Made by a program: the position numbers and the translations under genes. The notes beneath the pieces are model-generated. The model had not been told where the DNA came from and made no database searches. It was given only the letters and a program-made list of their open reading frames with translations. From CAVUAA01 sp963739345 (GTDB taxonomy: Bacteria; Chlamydiota; Chlamydiia; Chlamydiales; JAFEGQ01), in assembly GCA_963739345.1 (NCBI GenBank), contig CAVUAA010000001.1, positions 868,001-932,000 on the forward strand: DNA of 64,000 nucleotides, in the 5' to 3' direction. Shown here one piece after another: positions 44,590 through 53,798 of the stretch (its first letter is position 1; the number at the start of each line of letters is the position of its first letter).

Positions 44590-45521
44590 CGGATCCGATT
44601 CCTCTCTATCGTTGCCAACAGCCGCTCATTGAACTCCTTTGCCGAATGCCTCCCCATCTGCTTTAGACGGGTGTTGAGGGCAATGGTCTCAATGAGCAGC
44701 ACCACATCCCGTCCCGGTTTGACGGGTAGAATATGAAGCGGAATTTGGAGGCTCAAGATATCACAACACTTCTCATCAAGTCCAACCCGATCGTAACAAT
44801 GCTGATCATTCCACTCTTCCAAACGGACAACGGTGTCCACTCTTTTGCTTCCGCGGACGCAGACAGCGCCATACAAAGTGGCAACGTTGATGATTCCTAT
44901 CCCTCTAATTTCCATGTGATGGCGAGTGAGTGCATCACCGCTTCCCTCCAGAAATCCATTCTCTTGTCTGCGGATTTTGACGATGTCATCGGAAATAAGT
45001 CGGTGTCCTCTCTCAATGAGGCCGAGTGCCGCCTCGCTTTTTCCCACCGACGCCTCTCCTTCGATCAACACACCGACTCCAAACACTTCAACGAGCGTCC
45101 CATGCATGCAGGTTGAGGGGGCAAACTCCTCGCTTAACATTACGGTGACTCGCGACCAGACGTCGGCGGTGCGTAAGGGAGAACGAAAAAGAGGGACCTG
45201 CGCGTTTTCACACAGCTCGATCATGTCTTTTGGAGGTTGTAAGCGACGGGCGACTATAATGGCCGGTGTCCGGCGAGACAAGAGAGCGCGCAATCGTTGG
45301 AGGCGGGTCCTTTCGGGCAAGCTGCGGAGGTAGCGGATTTCGACCCGCCCCATCACCAAGATCCGTCGATCGGCGTAGCCGTCGAGATAGCCGGCCAGCG
45401 CCAATCCTGGTCGATGCGCTTCAGGAACGGTGATCCGACGCTTGAGCCCCTTCGCTCCTGCGATGAGTTGCAGTTGCAAATCGCCGCCGTGCCGCTCTTG
45501 GAAGTCCTTTAATGTATACAT
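44586..45521 (-). CDS. hprK: HPr kinase/phosphorylase
   Basis: HprK phosphorylates HPr on its regulatory serine and reverses this, linking PTS state to metabolism. The start is placed at ATG 45521 (MYTLKDFQERHG), giving 311 residues as usual; the longer frame lies within the upstream gene. The Walker A loop GEASVGKSEAAL is at about 155-166, followed by the HRLISDDIVKI region. The HPrK signature MEIRGIGIINVATLYGA follows. The upstream gene stops 13 bp inside hprK, so translation is coupled. Confidence 0.95.
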   Translation of the reverse strand: MYTLKDFQERHGGDLQLQLIAGAKGLKRRITVPEAHRPGLALAGYLDGYADRRILVMGRVEIRYLRSLPERTRLQRLRALLSRRTPAIIVARRLQPPKDMIELCENAQVPLFRSPLRTADVWSRVTVMLSEEFAPSTCMHGTLVEVFGVGVLIEGEASVGKSEAALGLIERGHRLISDDIVKIRRQENGFLEGSGDALTRHHMEIRGIGIINVATLYGAVCVRGSKRVDTVVRLEEWNDQHCYDRVGLDEKCCDILSLQIPLHILPVKPGRDVVLLIETIALNTRLKQMGRHSAKEFNERLLATIERNRIR

Positions 45522-46273
45522 GCTAGGTAAAATACCAGCCAATCTAAGAAGGTAGGAAATGCGAGCGTCTCCCCTCCACTTCCCTTCGCCTGTGGGTCTG
45601 AGAGTGAGTGCTCCTGTGCAGAATAGTAGAGATTGCCCATCTCCTGCTCGGGATACCAATCAGCATAGAAACACTGGTAGGAATCGAGGCCGTAGCTTTG
45701 ATAGAAGGGGATGAGATGGTTGCCGTTGACCAGTTCCCGATTGCGGAGGGTGAGTGGCCCCTCCAGCTGGAGACGCGCTGGAACCTCTTCAACAGAAAGG
45801 ACTCCGGTATCACCAGCTTTTCCAAAGCCGTTGTGAATTTTGAAGAAGGCGAGGTAGTCGCTGGGCAGCTCGTGAGCGACGTGGGCAGCGCGGAAGCGTA
45901 GCACCTCGTTCCGATCAGCTGGCGGCTTTCCCCAATAGAAACCGGAGCCGTCGGCGAGCGAGTAGAGAAGGAGGAACTCGAAAGGGGCCCCCTCGTTCTC
46001 CTGCGTCATCAAGACGCCTACATCATCGAGCTCCTTGAAAAAGCATTCAATGGGGTGCTGGGTGCGGGGGTGGTAAGGAAGAGTGGCGGCCCAAAAACCG
46101 CGGGTGAAATCGACCCGGTCTTCTGCTGTCAGTCTCGAGAGCTCAAACCAGCCGCGGGGGAGATCGGGGCAGCATTCAGAGAGCTGTTCCCACGAAGCAT
46201 TCTCATCCTCGTGCAAGGCGACTACCTTGTGAAACCGGTCGCTTCTGAAGTAGTTGCGAACTTGCTTGTTCAT
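45509..46273 (-). CDS. SMI1/KNR4-like protein
   Basis: The 254-residue product resembles the SMI1/KNR4 superfamily in its C-terminal half: LPSDYLAFFKIHNGFGKAGD is the typical helix-turn motif, and TLAFPTFLDWLVFY forms the family's closing stretch. Members range from immunity proteins to cytoplasmic regulators. Its position between comEC and the PTS genes corresponds to CT338 of Chlamydia trachomatis, so it is a conserved chlamydial gene rather than a toxin-immunity gene. It overlaps hprK by 13 bp. Confidence 0.72.
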   Translation of the reverse strand: MNKQVRNYFRSDRFHKVVALHEDENASWEQLSECCPDLPRGWFELSRLTAEDRVDFTRGFWAATLPYHPRTQHPIECFFKELDDVGVLMTQENEGAPFEFLLLYSLADGSGFYWGKPPADRNEVLRFRAAHVAHELPSDYLAFFKIHNGFGKAGDTGVLSVEEVPARLQLEGPLTLRNRELVNGNHLIPFYQSYGLDSYQCFYADWYPEQEMGNLYYSAQEHSLSDPQAKGSGGETLAFPTFLDWLVFYLACIH

Positions 46274-47650
46274 TTGAGAATCGAGAATGGACTACCGGTG
46301 CAAAAAATAGCAAGAGGGCCCCCCATGAGACAATCGCCCAGGTGGGGATGCCGTCGAAGTGGAGCACCACCTCGAGGGAGGGGGGACGGCGCGAGTGATA
46401 TCGATGGCAAGTCCGAGCACCGCCTCGACTGGCCACCACCAACCGGTGACGGCCGCCAAGGGCATGAGGAGCATGGCCACCGTCACGAGGAGCGGGAAGA
46501 AGAGGTTGTAGAGAAGGCTAAGGATAGGGAACTGGCCAAAGTGATAGAGGGTGAGAGGGAGGGCGATGAGGTGAACAGCGAGGAGGAGGGCCACCGCCCG
46601 TCTAAATAGGGTGAGGAGGAGATAGCCGTGCTGGTCGAGGAGGGAGAGACGGCGCGCCTCCTTTAAGTCAAAATGGGAAAAGAGGAAGCGGAGCGCTCGT
46701 TCCATCGGCTGATAATAGAGGAGAATGGCAGCGGTACAAAAGAAGCTGAACTGAAAGCCGATGGAGCGGACGCATAGCGGATCGAGGAGAAGAACCACAA
46801 GAAGAGCGAGGCCCAATGCATTAAGAGCATCACACCGCCTCCCGATCACCCATCCACTAAGAACCGCCACCGCCATCACCCACGCCCGCTGGACCGACGG
46901 GCTGTAGCCGATAAAAACAAAGTAGCTCGAAAGGAGGAGGACAAGAACAGAGCCTGCCACTCGGGCCGAAAGGAGGGGACGCAAGATCGCCCCCAAAAAG
47001 AGAGCAACGAGCGAGAAGTGGAAGCCGGAGATGGCCATCAGGTGTTGAAGACCGAGCCGCTGAAAATCCCACATGAGCGTCGGCTCGTTGAAGTCGCCTG
47101 TCACCAAGCCAACGCCAAATTCAGCCGCTCTTCGGTCCCGAATCCGCCGCCTCAGGTAGCGCCCCACACGACTCTTCACCCCGTGGCGCCACTCGGCCGC
47201 CGACCATGTGTGAGAGACCTCCTCCCACGGAACAGTGGGATCGATCACCAGCCGCCGCCCATCGATCAGTTCTCCCGTCACCACATAATCGCGATCGCAC
47301 GGCGGCCGCTCCCACTTTGAAGAGAAGTAGGCGTTCACCGGCACCCGTCGCCCCCCAAATCCATCGATGTGACCCTGCAATCGGTGACCGTGAGAGAAGC
47401 GAGAAGCAGTCGTTGACAGGTCGGTAATGTGGAGCACTCCCCGACCAACTGTATCGGTCGGCGGAGCAAAGCTGATACTGGCAAAAAGATAAGCGGCCAA
47501 CACCACCGGCGTCCACCGCCACACCAATGGAAGCGCGAGCAGCACCCACCACGTGTGGGGCATGCTGGCCCCAATCAGAGCGGCCACTCCTATGTAAAGA
47601 AGCGGACTATTTATCGTGCTCGAGTGGTCGGTTGATGAGTCTAGCTCCAC
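46203..47650 (-). pseudogene. comEC: ComEC/Rec2-type DNA-uptake membrane protein, frameshifted near its end
   Basis: ComEC forms the inner-membrane channel for single-stranded DNA uptake. The first frame (47650-46292) has the N-terminal membrane segments, the soluble part with FGVGLVTGDFNEPTLMWDFQ, and HLMAISGFHFSLVALFLGA with the competence core to WWWPVEAVLGLAIDI. It then runs into an unnatural Ser/Pro tail. One extra C in the coding-strand C6 run near 46380 would continue as VPPSLEVVLHFDGIPTWAIV to about 46203. The C-terminal metallo-hydrolase domain of larger ComEC proteins is absent, as in Chlamydia (CT339). The restored end would overlap the next gene by about 70 bp. Confidence 0.85.
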
Positions 47651-48866
47651 GTTGGGAAGTAATATACTGGAACATCCAGTTCAGGAAAACCGTGGTCCGG
47701 TTGCGGAACCCCACCAGGTAGACGATGTGGATCAAACCCCACGCCAACCAGGCGGGGTAGCCGGTGAACATGAGATCACTCACCATTCCCACCGCCTTGT
47801 TCTTCCCGATCGTCGCCAACGACCCTTTGTCGCGGTAGGAAAACTTGGGACGCTTCTCGTGCGGGATCCTTTTACGGATCATTTTCGCCACATACCGCCC
47901 CTGCTGCACTGCCACGGGCGCAAGACCGGGCAGCGGCTTGTCCCCCCGTCCGATAAAACAGGCTGCATCACCGATCACAAAGATCTCCGGATGTCCAGGG
48001 ATCGAGCAGTCGTGCAACACCTTCGCCCGCCCCTGACGATCCAGTTCGGTATCAAGCGTCTTCAAGAGAGGCGAAGCCTGGTTGCCGGCAGCCCAAATCA
48101 CATTGCGAGCTGGGATAAACTGATCGCCCAGCTGCACTCCCTCTTTGGTGATATTGGTCACCATCGTGTTGAGCACCACCTTCACCCCGAGCCCCTCAAG
48201 GTCCTTCTGAGCCCGCTTCCCCAGCTTCTCCGGGTAGACTGGGAGGATCTGCCCCGCCCCCTCAACCAGATAGATCTTGGTGGTTTGGGTATTGATCCGC
48301 CGAAAGTCCTTGATCATCGTCTTGTGGGCGATCTCCGCAATGGCGCCAGCCACCTCAACGCCTGTCGGCCCACCGCCAATTACTACGAAATTGAGATACC
48401 TCTCCGCCTCCGAAATGCTATCGGACCGCTCCGCCTTTTCGAACGAGATAAGCAGTCGCTCCCGAATCCGGAGGGCATCGACCATCGTCTTGATCCCCGG
48501 CGCGTTCTCTTCCCACTCGTCGTGCCCAAAATAGGAGTGGCGAGCACCCGGCGCCATAATCAAATAGTCATAGGCGATCTCCTCACCGTTGGCCAAGACA
48601 AGCAGCTTCGCCGCCTTTTTAATCTCGACCACCTCAGCCATGTTGACGATCACATTCTTCTGGTCACGAAATACCTCCCGAATCGGCACCGCGATGTCCC
48701 CCGGGGAGAGGCCAGCACTGGCCACCTGATAGAGGAGCGGCTGGAAGAGATGGTGATTGGTTCGGTCCAGGAGCATCACCTGCGCCGTCTTCTTTTTCAG
48801 CCCCTTGGCCGCGTTGAGCCCCCCGAAGCCACCACCGATAATCACCACCTTTGCCACTGCAACCAT
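47607..48866 (-). CDS. ndh: Type II NADH dehydrogenase-like FAD oxidoreductase
   Basis: The start is placed at ATG 48866, preceded by GGGAGG about 9 bases upstream, giving 419 residues. VVIIGGGFGGLNAAKGLKKK binds FAD, FVVIGGGPTGVEVAGAIAEI binds NAD(P)H, and VIGDAACFIG is the second FAD motif. A C-terminal hydrophobic region (AWLAWGLIHIVYLVGFRNR) would hold it to the membrane. It would oxidise NADH and reduce quinone without pumping protons. Its end overlaps the comEC start by 44 bp. Confidence 0.93.
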   Translation of the reverse strand: MVAVAKVVIIGGGFGGLNAAKGLKKKTAQVMLLDRTNHHLFQPLLYQVASAGLSPGDIAVPIREVFRDQKNVIVNMAEVVEIKKAAKLLVLANGEEIAYDYLIMAPGARHSYFGHDEWEENAPGIKTMVDALRIRERLLISFEKAERSDSISEAERYLNFVVIGGGPTGVEVAGAIAEIAHKTMIKDFRRINTQTTKIYLVEGAGQILPVYPEKLGKRAQKDLEGLGVKVVLNTMVTNITKEGVQLGDQFIPARNVIWAAGNQASPLLKTLDTELDRQGRAKVLHDCSIPGHPEIFVIGDAACFIGRGDKPLPGLAPVAVQQGRYVAKMIRKRIPHEKRPKFSYRDKGSLATIGKNKAVGMVSDLMFTGYPAWLAWGLIHIVYLVGFRNRTTVFLNWMFQYITSQRGARLINRPLEHDK

Positions 48867-48998
48867 CGCCAATATCCTCCCTGTAAAGTATCTGTTTACC
48901 AAATTATGAATATATCGCAAAGGCAAACATCTTAAGTCGCTGATTGCGAGCCCTTTAATCTTCTAGTTTAACCTAGAAATTATTACCCTAAACTGTGG

Positions 48999-49004
48999 TA
49001 TAAT
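48999..49004 (+). promoter_or_regulatory. Candidate -10 box (TATAAT) for the gene at 49035
   Basis: TATAAT lies 30 bp before the ATG at 49035 in an AT-rich stretch, with AGGAG at 49021-49025 as a ribosome site. No convincing -35 hexamer is visible 16-18 bp upstream. The isolated gene and the strong -10 suggest its own promoter. Confidence 0.45.
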
Positions 49005-49034
49005 TAAAGTAGAACCAATGAGGAGTTTAATCAC

Positions 49035-49781
49035 ATGCCTTCAACAGGACCTATACACCCCGACCCATCTGTTGCCATTCCACCTCCACAGTCGAAGGAG
49101 GCGCTATTCCATAAGGGGATGAGCGCGGCCTCGCTAATCGCTGAGCTGGGGGTGATTCTTAGAAACCAGATCGACGGCATTGAGCAGGACAACTACCAGA
49201 TCAAGATGACCAAGTGGCTGCAGGAGGGTTTGAAAGAGTTCACCCAAGCCATCTCCGAAATGCAGGCCGGCACCTATCCTAAGGGGATCAACGATCTCCT
49301 CAAGGCGCTCCGCGATCTCCACGACATCCATCTAATGAGCGCCAAGCAGCTTGGCGGCCCCTTTGGCGTCAAGGAGGGCGAAGGGATCAAGTCGGCAATC
49401 GCAACCATATATAATGGAGTAAAGAAAGCGCTCGGCGGCTTCCTCAAGCCAGGCGCGGAAGGAGTTGGGGATGCTGGTGCAGGCAAGCTTCTGCAAAACT
49501 ATCTTGAGGATCCCAGTAAGCATCCGCTCACCGTCAACCAGATGAAACACATGCAATACGCCATTAATCAGATGATCGGACTGGCGCTCACCCCCATGAA
49601 CGGTTTGAGCATCGCGATCAACGACCAAGTCTCTGCTCTTGACGCCATGTCGGCCCTTGCCATTGCCAACTTTGGTCGTGGCAAGAACAACGGAGTCTCT
49701 GCCCTTCAGATCATGGGTAAGACCACCAGCCAATTCTGGAAGATCCTCATTCAAATGATCTCCACCCTCCAATCCGGCTAG
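49035..49781 (+). CDS. Unknown helical protein, 248 residues
   Basis: The product starts with a Pro-rich, disordered segment (residues 1-22) and is then almost wholly helical, rich in Gln, Met and Ala, with no signal peptide. Hydrophobic, Gly-containing helices (LALTPMNGLSIAINDQV, ALDAMSALAIANF) near the C-terminus recall secreted type III translocon or effector proteins. That is only an impression, and no motif confirms it. AGGAG at 49021-49025 and TATAAT at 48999-49004 support its expression as a single gene. A palindrome begins at its stop codon. Confidence 0.7.
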   Translation: MPSTGPIHPDPSVAIPPPQSKEALFHKGMSAASLIAELGVILRNQIDGIEQDNYQIKMTKWLQEGLKEFTQAISEMQAGTYPKGINDLLKALRDLHDIHLMSAKQLGGPFGVKEGEGIKSAIATIYNGVKKALGGFLKPGAEGVGDAGAGKLLQNYLEDPSKHPLTVNQMKHMQYAINQMIGLALTPMNGLSIAINDQVSALDAMSALAIANFGRGKNNGVSALQIMGKTTSQFWKILIQMISTLQSG

Positions 49782-49816
49782 TACCGATTGGGGCCAGGCC
49801 CCGATCGGTACACTAG
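49777..49816. repeat. Palindrome at the stop codon of the preceding gene
   Basis: CTAGTACCGAT (from 49778) pairs with ATCGGTACACTAG (to 49815) around TGGGGCCAGGCCCC, a near-perfect inverted repeat of about 38 bp. It contains the TAG stop (49779-49781). No U-run follows. Its GC core resembles the TGGGGTCAGGCCTGACCCCA cores of the other repeats. Confidence 0.75.
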
Positions 49817-49874
49817 CTCAATTTGCGCATCATTGACCGAAATCGCCTTTTGGCGGATACTCTACCCTCTCTAT

Positions 49875-49949
49875 GGCGGTCGTAGCTCAGTTGGTTAGAG
49901 CGTCGGATTGTGATTCCGAAGGTCGCGGGTTCGAGCCCCGTCGATCGCC
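49875..49949 (+). tRNA. tRNA-His (GTG)
   Basis: The cloverleaf has an encoded G at -1 (49875) that pairs with C73, acceptor GCGGTCG/CGATCGC, D-arm with AGCTCAGTTGGTTAGAGC, anticodon loop TTGTGAT and T-arm GCGGGTTCGAGCCCCGT. The G-1:C73 pair is diagnostic for tRNA-His. CCA is not fully encoded. Confidence 0.95.
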
Positions 49950-49970
49950 CATTTTTTGCTGGGAGTAGGT

Positions 49971-50708
49971 TTGTCAAACTGGTTGGCTCTATTGCTAGGC
50001 CTTGTCCAAGGTCTCACTGAATTTTTACCCGTTAGCTCCTCAGGCCACCTCAAGCTCTGTCAGCTCTTTTTTGGGCTCGAAACCCTAGAACAGTACGTTT
50101 TTTTTGATCTAGTCTGCCACGGCGGCACCCTCCTCGCCATCTTAGTGGTCCTAAGAAAAGAGATCCTCACCCTCAATCGGCGAACAATCCTCCTCCTCAC
50201 CCTCGGCACCCTCCCCCTCTGTCTCGCTCTCCTCTTCAAGCGACAAATCGAGACTCTCTACGGCGCCACCTCGCTCCTCGGCCTCTGGTTTTTGCTCACC
50301 GGCGTCATCCTCCTCATTGGCGAGCGGTGGAGGCCAGGAACTCCCGGAAAACGGTGGAGCGCAGTCAGTGTGGGCTGCGCACAGCTCCTTGCTCTCATGC
50401 CGGGGGTGTCGCGCAGTGGCGCCACCATCTCAGCTGGGCGGGTGCTCGGCTGGGAGCGGATGGAGGCGGCCCGTTTTGCCTTTCTCCTCGCCATCCCCGC
50501 CATCGGCGGCGGCATGCTGATTGAGGGGATGAGCGCGACAGCCGCGGCGGTCCCCCTCCCCACCTACCTGATCGGCTTCGTCACATCCTTCCTGGTCGGC
50601 ATGCTCGCCCTCCTCGGCCTCCTCAAGCTCATTCAGCGCTTTAATCTTCTCCCCTTCGCCTGGTATACATTAGCGGTAGGAACCTTTACCCTGATTTACA
50701 CACGATGA
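49971..50708 (+). CDS. uppP: Undecaprenyl-diphosphate phosphatase
   Basis: UppP recycles the undecaprenyl carrier used by MraY and MurG. The TTG at 49971, six bases after GGGAG, is preferred to the TTG at 49956; it gives 245 residues. The signature motifs are GLTEFLPVSSSGHL near the N-terminus and MPGVSRSGATISAG in the middle, and about eight membrane segments are visible. It is encoded just after tRNA-His and overlaps ftsK by 4 bp (ATGA). Confidence 0.95.
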   Translation: MSNWLALLLGLVQGLTEFLPVSSSGHLKLCQLFFGLETLEQYVFFDLVCHGGTLLAILVVLRKEILTLNRRTILLLTLGTLPLCLALLFKRQIETLYGATSLLGLWFLLTGVILLIGERWRPGTPGKRWSAVSVGCAQLLALMPGVSRSGATISAGRVLGWERMEAARFAFLLAIPAIGGGMLIEGMSATAAAVPLPTYLIGFVTSFLVGMLALLGLLKLIQRFNLLPFAWYTLAVGTFTLIYTR

Positions 50709-52816
50709 CACAGAAGACAGCCACCATCACACCTGAACTGCGCGGCATGGGCGTCCTCCTCGGCACCTTCCTCCTCCTCTTGAGCTTGCTGCGAGGGCAG
50801 GCGCACGACCTCGGCGTCGTCGGCTTCGCCACCAGCTGGTTCTTCCAATTCACGTTTGGCCTCGGCAGCTTCATGATTGTTGGCTATCTTGTCTGGTGGA
50901 GTTGGCGGATGCTCACCGGTAAGCTTCCCGAGCGGCCACGGCGCGAACTTATCTGGTTCTCCACTCTCCTCCTCTCAGTGAATGTTCTACTCAGCGTCAT
51001 CTCCGTCGCGTGGCCGGGCGTCGCCGCCTTCTGCCGCCCACTCATCTACTCCGACACCATCACTCATGTCGCCCCTTTGGCCTATGGAGAGGTGCGCTAC
51101 CCCCTCGGCGGCCTCCCCCTCTACCTCCTCTACACCGACCTCCCTCTCATCAACCTCCGCCACCTCCTCAGCTCCATCGGCACCACCATCATCTTCTCCG
51201 CCCTTGCCGCCGCCTCCATCCTCGCCCTCACGGAGATTAGGCTCCTCCCCCTCCTCAAGCAGGCGCTCCAAAAGCGGCCCAAGGTCACCCTTAAAACACC
51301 TCCCCGTCGGGTCGTCCTCCCCAAGGTGCCGCCTCCTCCCTCCAAGCCCAAGCCACAGCAGATGCCAACACCGACCCCAACCTCAACACGCCGGGTCCGC
51401 GCCTACGACCTCCCCGCCGACAACATGCTCACCGAGCCACAACACGTTGACATGGCCGACCTGAAAAAAGAGCTTCAAAAACAAGCGCAAGTTCTAGAGG
51501 AGACTCTTCAGAACTTCGGCATCGAAGCCAAAGTTGGCGAGATCAACTGCGGCCCCACCATCGCCTCCTTCGAAGTGCACCCTTCCGTCGGCGTCAAAGT
51601 GCAAAAGATCAAGGCGCTCGAGAACGACATCGCTCTGAATTTGCAAGCACGATCTATTCGAATCATCGCACCCATTCCTGGAAAAGCGGCCGTCGGCATC
51701 GAAATCCCCAACCCCAAGCCGCAGGGGGTGGTCTTCAAAGAGATGCTCGCTGCCTATCATGGGAGCAAGAAAAAGTGTGGCATCCCCCTTCTTCTCGGAA
51801 AGGCGGTTAATGGCGAAGCGGTCATCACAGATCTGGCCAAAATGCCCCACCTCATCATCGCCGGCGCCACCGGCTCCGGAAAATCGGTCTGCGTCAACGC
51901 CATCATCATGTCCATCCTTCTCAACATGCGCCCCGACGAGATCCGTCTTCTTATGATCGATCCCAAAAAGGTGGAGCTCACCCCCTACTCCCGCCTCCCC
52001 CACATGCTCGCCCCCGTCGTCACCGAGCCGCACGAGGCGTGCATGGCCCTCAACTGGCTCGTCAAAGAGATGGAGAATCGATATGAGATCTGCCGCCGCG
52101 TCGGCGTCCGCAATATCGACTCTTTCAACTGCCGCAAACGGAATGTCGCCAAAGAGGCCGAGCTCGAGATTGACATTCCCGAGCATCTTCCCTACATCGT
52201 CGGCATCGTCGATGAGCTCGCCGACCTCATGATGGCCTCACAGAGCGACATCGAAACCCCCATCACCCGCATCGCCCAGATGGCCCGCGCCGTCGGCATC
52301 CACCTCATCCTCGCCACCCAGCGCCCCTCCCGTGAGGTAATCACCGGCCTCATCAAGGCCAACTTCCCCGCCCGTATCGCCTTCAAAGTGGCCAACCGGA
52401 TCAACTCGCAGATCATCCTCGACGACACTGGCGCCGAATCGCTCCTCGGCAACGGCGACATGCTCCTCCTCCCCCCCGGCACCGCCAATCTCATCCGCGC
52501 CCAAGGAACCTACGTCAGCGACAACGACATCAACTCCGTCATCGCCCACATCTGCGAACAAGCCCCCACCGACTACCAAATTGAGAACTTCCGCGACGCC
52601 CCCGGCATGGGCGCACAAGACGCATCTGAAAGGGATACACTCTACGAAGATGCCCTCTCCCTTGTCACCTCTACCGGCGTTGCCTCCACCACCTTCCTCC
52701 AGCGCAAGCTTAAAGTGGGCTACGCCCGCGCCGCCTCCATCATGGATCAGCTCGAGCAAAACAGCATCATCGGCCCCCAAGAAGGCGCAAAACCCCGTCG
52801 TGTGTTAACTAGTTAG
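50705..52816 (+). CDS. ftsK: DNA translocase FtsK/SpoIIIE
   Basis: FtsK pumps chromosomes through the division site. The 703-residue protein has four N-terminal membrane segments (to about residue 185), a short Pro-rich linker (about 190-235), and a motor domain with the Walker A IAGATGSGKSVCVN near 387-400, LLMIDPKKVEL, VDELADLMM and HLILATQRPS. The C-terminal gamma domain (LVTSTGVASTTFLQRKLKVG region) recognises KOPS-type sites. It is shorter than E. coli FtsK because of the small linker. It matches CT739. Confidence 0.97.
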   Translation: MTQKTATITPELRGMGVLLGTFLLLLSLLRGQAHDLGVVGFATSWFFQFTFGLGSFMIVGYLVWWSWRMLTGKLPERPRRELIWFSTLLLSVNVLLSVISVAWPGVAAFCRPLIYSDTITHVAPLAYGEVRYPLGGLPLYLLYTDLPLINLRHLLSSIGTTIIFSALAAASILALTEIRLLPLLKQALQKRPKVTLKTPPRRVVLPKVPPPPSKPKPQQMPTPTPTSTRRVRAYDLPADNMLTEPQHVDMADLKKELQKQAQVLEETLQNFGIEAKVGEINCGPTIASFEVHPSVGVKVQKIKALENDIALNLQARSIRIIAPIPGKAAVGIEIPNPKPQGVVFKEMLAAYHGSKKKCGIPLLLGKAVNGEAVITDLAKMPHLIIAGATGSGKSVCVNAIIMSILLNMRPDEIRLLMIDPKKVELTPYSRLPHMLAPVVTEPHEACMALNWLVKEMENRYEICRRVGVRNIDSFNCRKRNVAKEAELEIDIPEHLPYIVGIVDELADLMMASQSDIETPITRIAQMARAVGIHLILATQRPSREVITGLIKANFPARIAFKVANRINSQIILDDTGAESLLGNGDMLLLPPGTANLIRAQGTYVSDNDINSVIAHICEQAPTDYQIENFRDAPGMGAQDASERDTLYEDALSLVTSTGVASTTFLQRKLKVGYARAASIMDQLEQNSIIGPQEGAKPRRVLTS

Positions 52817-52819
52817 AAT

Positions 52820-53728
52820 ATGGAGATCTACGACCCCGAGTCGACCCCCCAGAACACCTACCTCAAACTGTGGGGGACGCGCGGCTCTGTCCCCGTCTCA
52901 GGTGCCCACCACACCCGCTTTGGGGGAAACACCGCCTGCCTCGAGATCCGCCGCTCCGACCACCTGATCATCATCGACGCTGGCACCGGCATCCGGGCTC
53001 TTGGTGATGAACTCTTAACGACTAAGTTCCGCGAAATCCACTTGATCATCGGCCACAACCACTGGGACCACGTGATCGGCTTTCCCTTCTTCCAACCCCT
53101 CTACCGCTCCGACTTCGTCGTCCACATCTACGGCCCCACCCACTACGGTAAGAACACCGAGGCCGCCCTCCAGCAGATCCTCGAGCCCCACCACTTCCCC
53201 GTCCGCCTTGACGAGCTAAAGTGCTCCCTCCACTTCCACGAGATCGCCCCTGGCGACACCGTTGAAATAGGGGACGTCAAAATCGACACCTGCGCCTGCG
53301 ACCACCCCGGTGGAGCCCTCGGCTTCCGCATCCACCAGCCGGACCACTCCATCGCCTACATGACCGACAACGAGTTTCTTAAAGGCTACCGCGGCCACCC
53401 CAACGACATCACCCTCGACTCTGAAGCGCTCGCCCCCTACCGTGACTTTGTCGAATTTGTCCACGGCTCCGACCTCCTCATCCACGAAGCGCAATACACC
53501 CCCCGCGAATATGCCGGTCGCATTGGCTGGGGGCACACCTCCATGTCCAACGCCGCCGCCCTCCTCCGCCTAGCCAACATCCGCGAATGGGTCGTCACCC
53601 ACCACGACCCCGCAGCCACCGACGACCGCCTCCGCACCCGTCTCCAGCTCATGTGGCAGATCCTCCGCGAATGCAATACCCACTGCCACGTCTCCATGGC
53701 CTCCGACGGCATGAAACTTCTCCTTTGA
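52820..53728 (+). CDS. Metallo-beta-lactamase-fold hydrolase
   Basis: The 302-residue protein has the metal-binding motif HNHWDH near residue 75, an upstream LIIIDAGTGIRALGDEL and later metal ligands in DHPGGALGF, YMTDNEF and VVTHHDP. The N-terminal KLWGTRGSVPVSG followed by RFGGNTACLE is typical of a cyclic-nucleotide phosphodiesterase-like or RNase Z-like subgroup. The substrate is unknown; a nucleotide or RNA is plausible. It starts 4 bp after ftsK and is followed by yycJ, another member of this fold, after two small genes. Confidence 0.88.
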   Translation: MEIYDPESTPQNTYLKLWGTRGSVPVSGAHHTRFGGNTACLEIRRSDHLIIIDAGTGIRALGDELLTTKFREIHLIIGHNHWDHVIGFPFFQPLYRSDFVVHIYGPTHYGKNTEAALQQILEPHHFPVRLDELKCSLHFHEIAPGDTVEIGDVKIDTCACDHPGGALGFRIHQPDHSIAYMTDNEFLKGYRGHPNDITLDSEALAPYRDFVEFVHGSDLLIHEAQYTPREYAGRIGWGHTSMSNAAALLRLANIREWVVTHHDPAATDDRLRTRLQLMWQILRECNTHCHVSMASDGMKLLL

Positions 53729-53798
53729 GACTGAGCCTTAGCGGCCTGCAAAATAATCATTTGTCATGATAGGATGAGGGGTACGGGGGGAGCTGACT

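Noticed and set aside
47616..48935. A 439-codon open frame on the plus strand opposite ndh
   Set aside because: It is an exact antisense shadow of a clearly recognisable FAD oxidoreductase; its translation has no family features and is rich in His, Arg and Pro, as expected from high-GC antisense frames.
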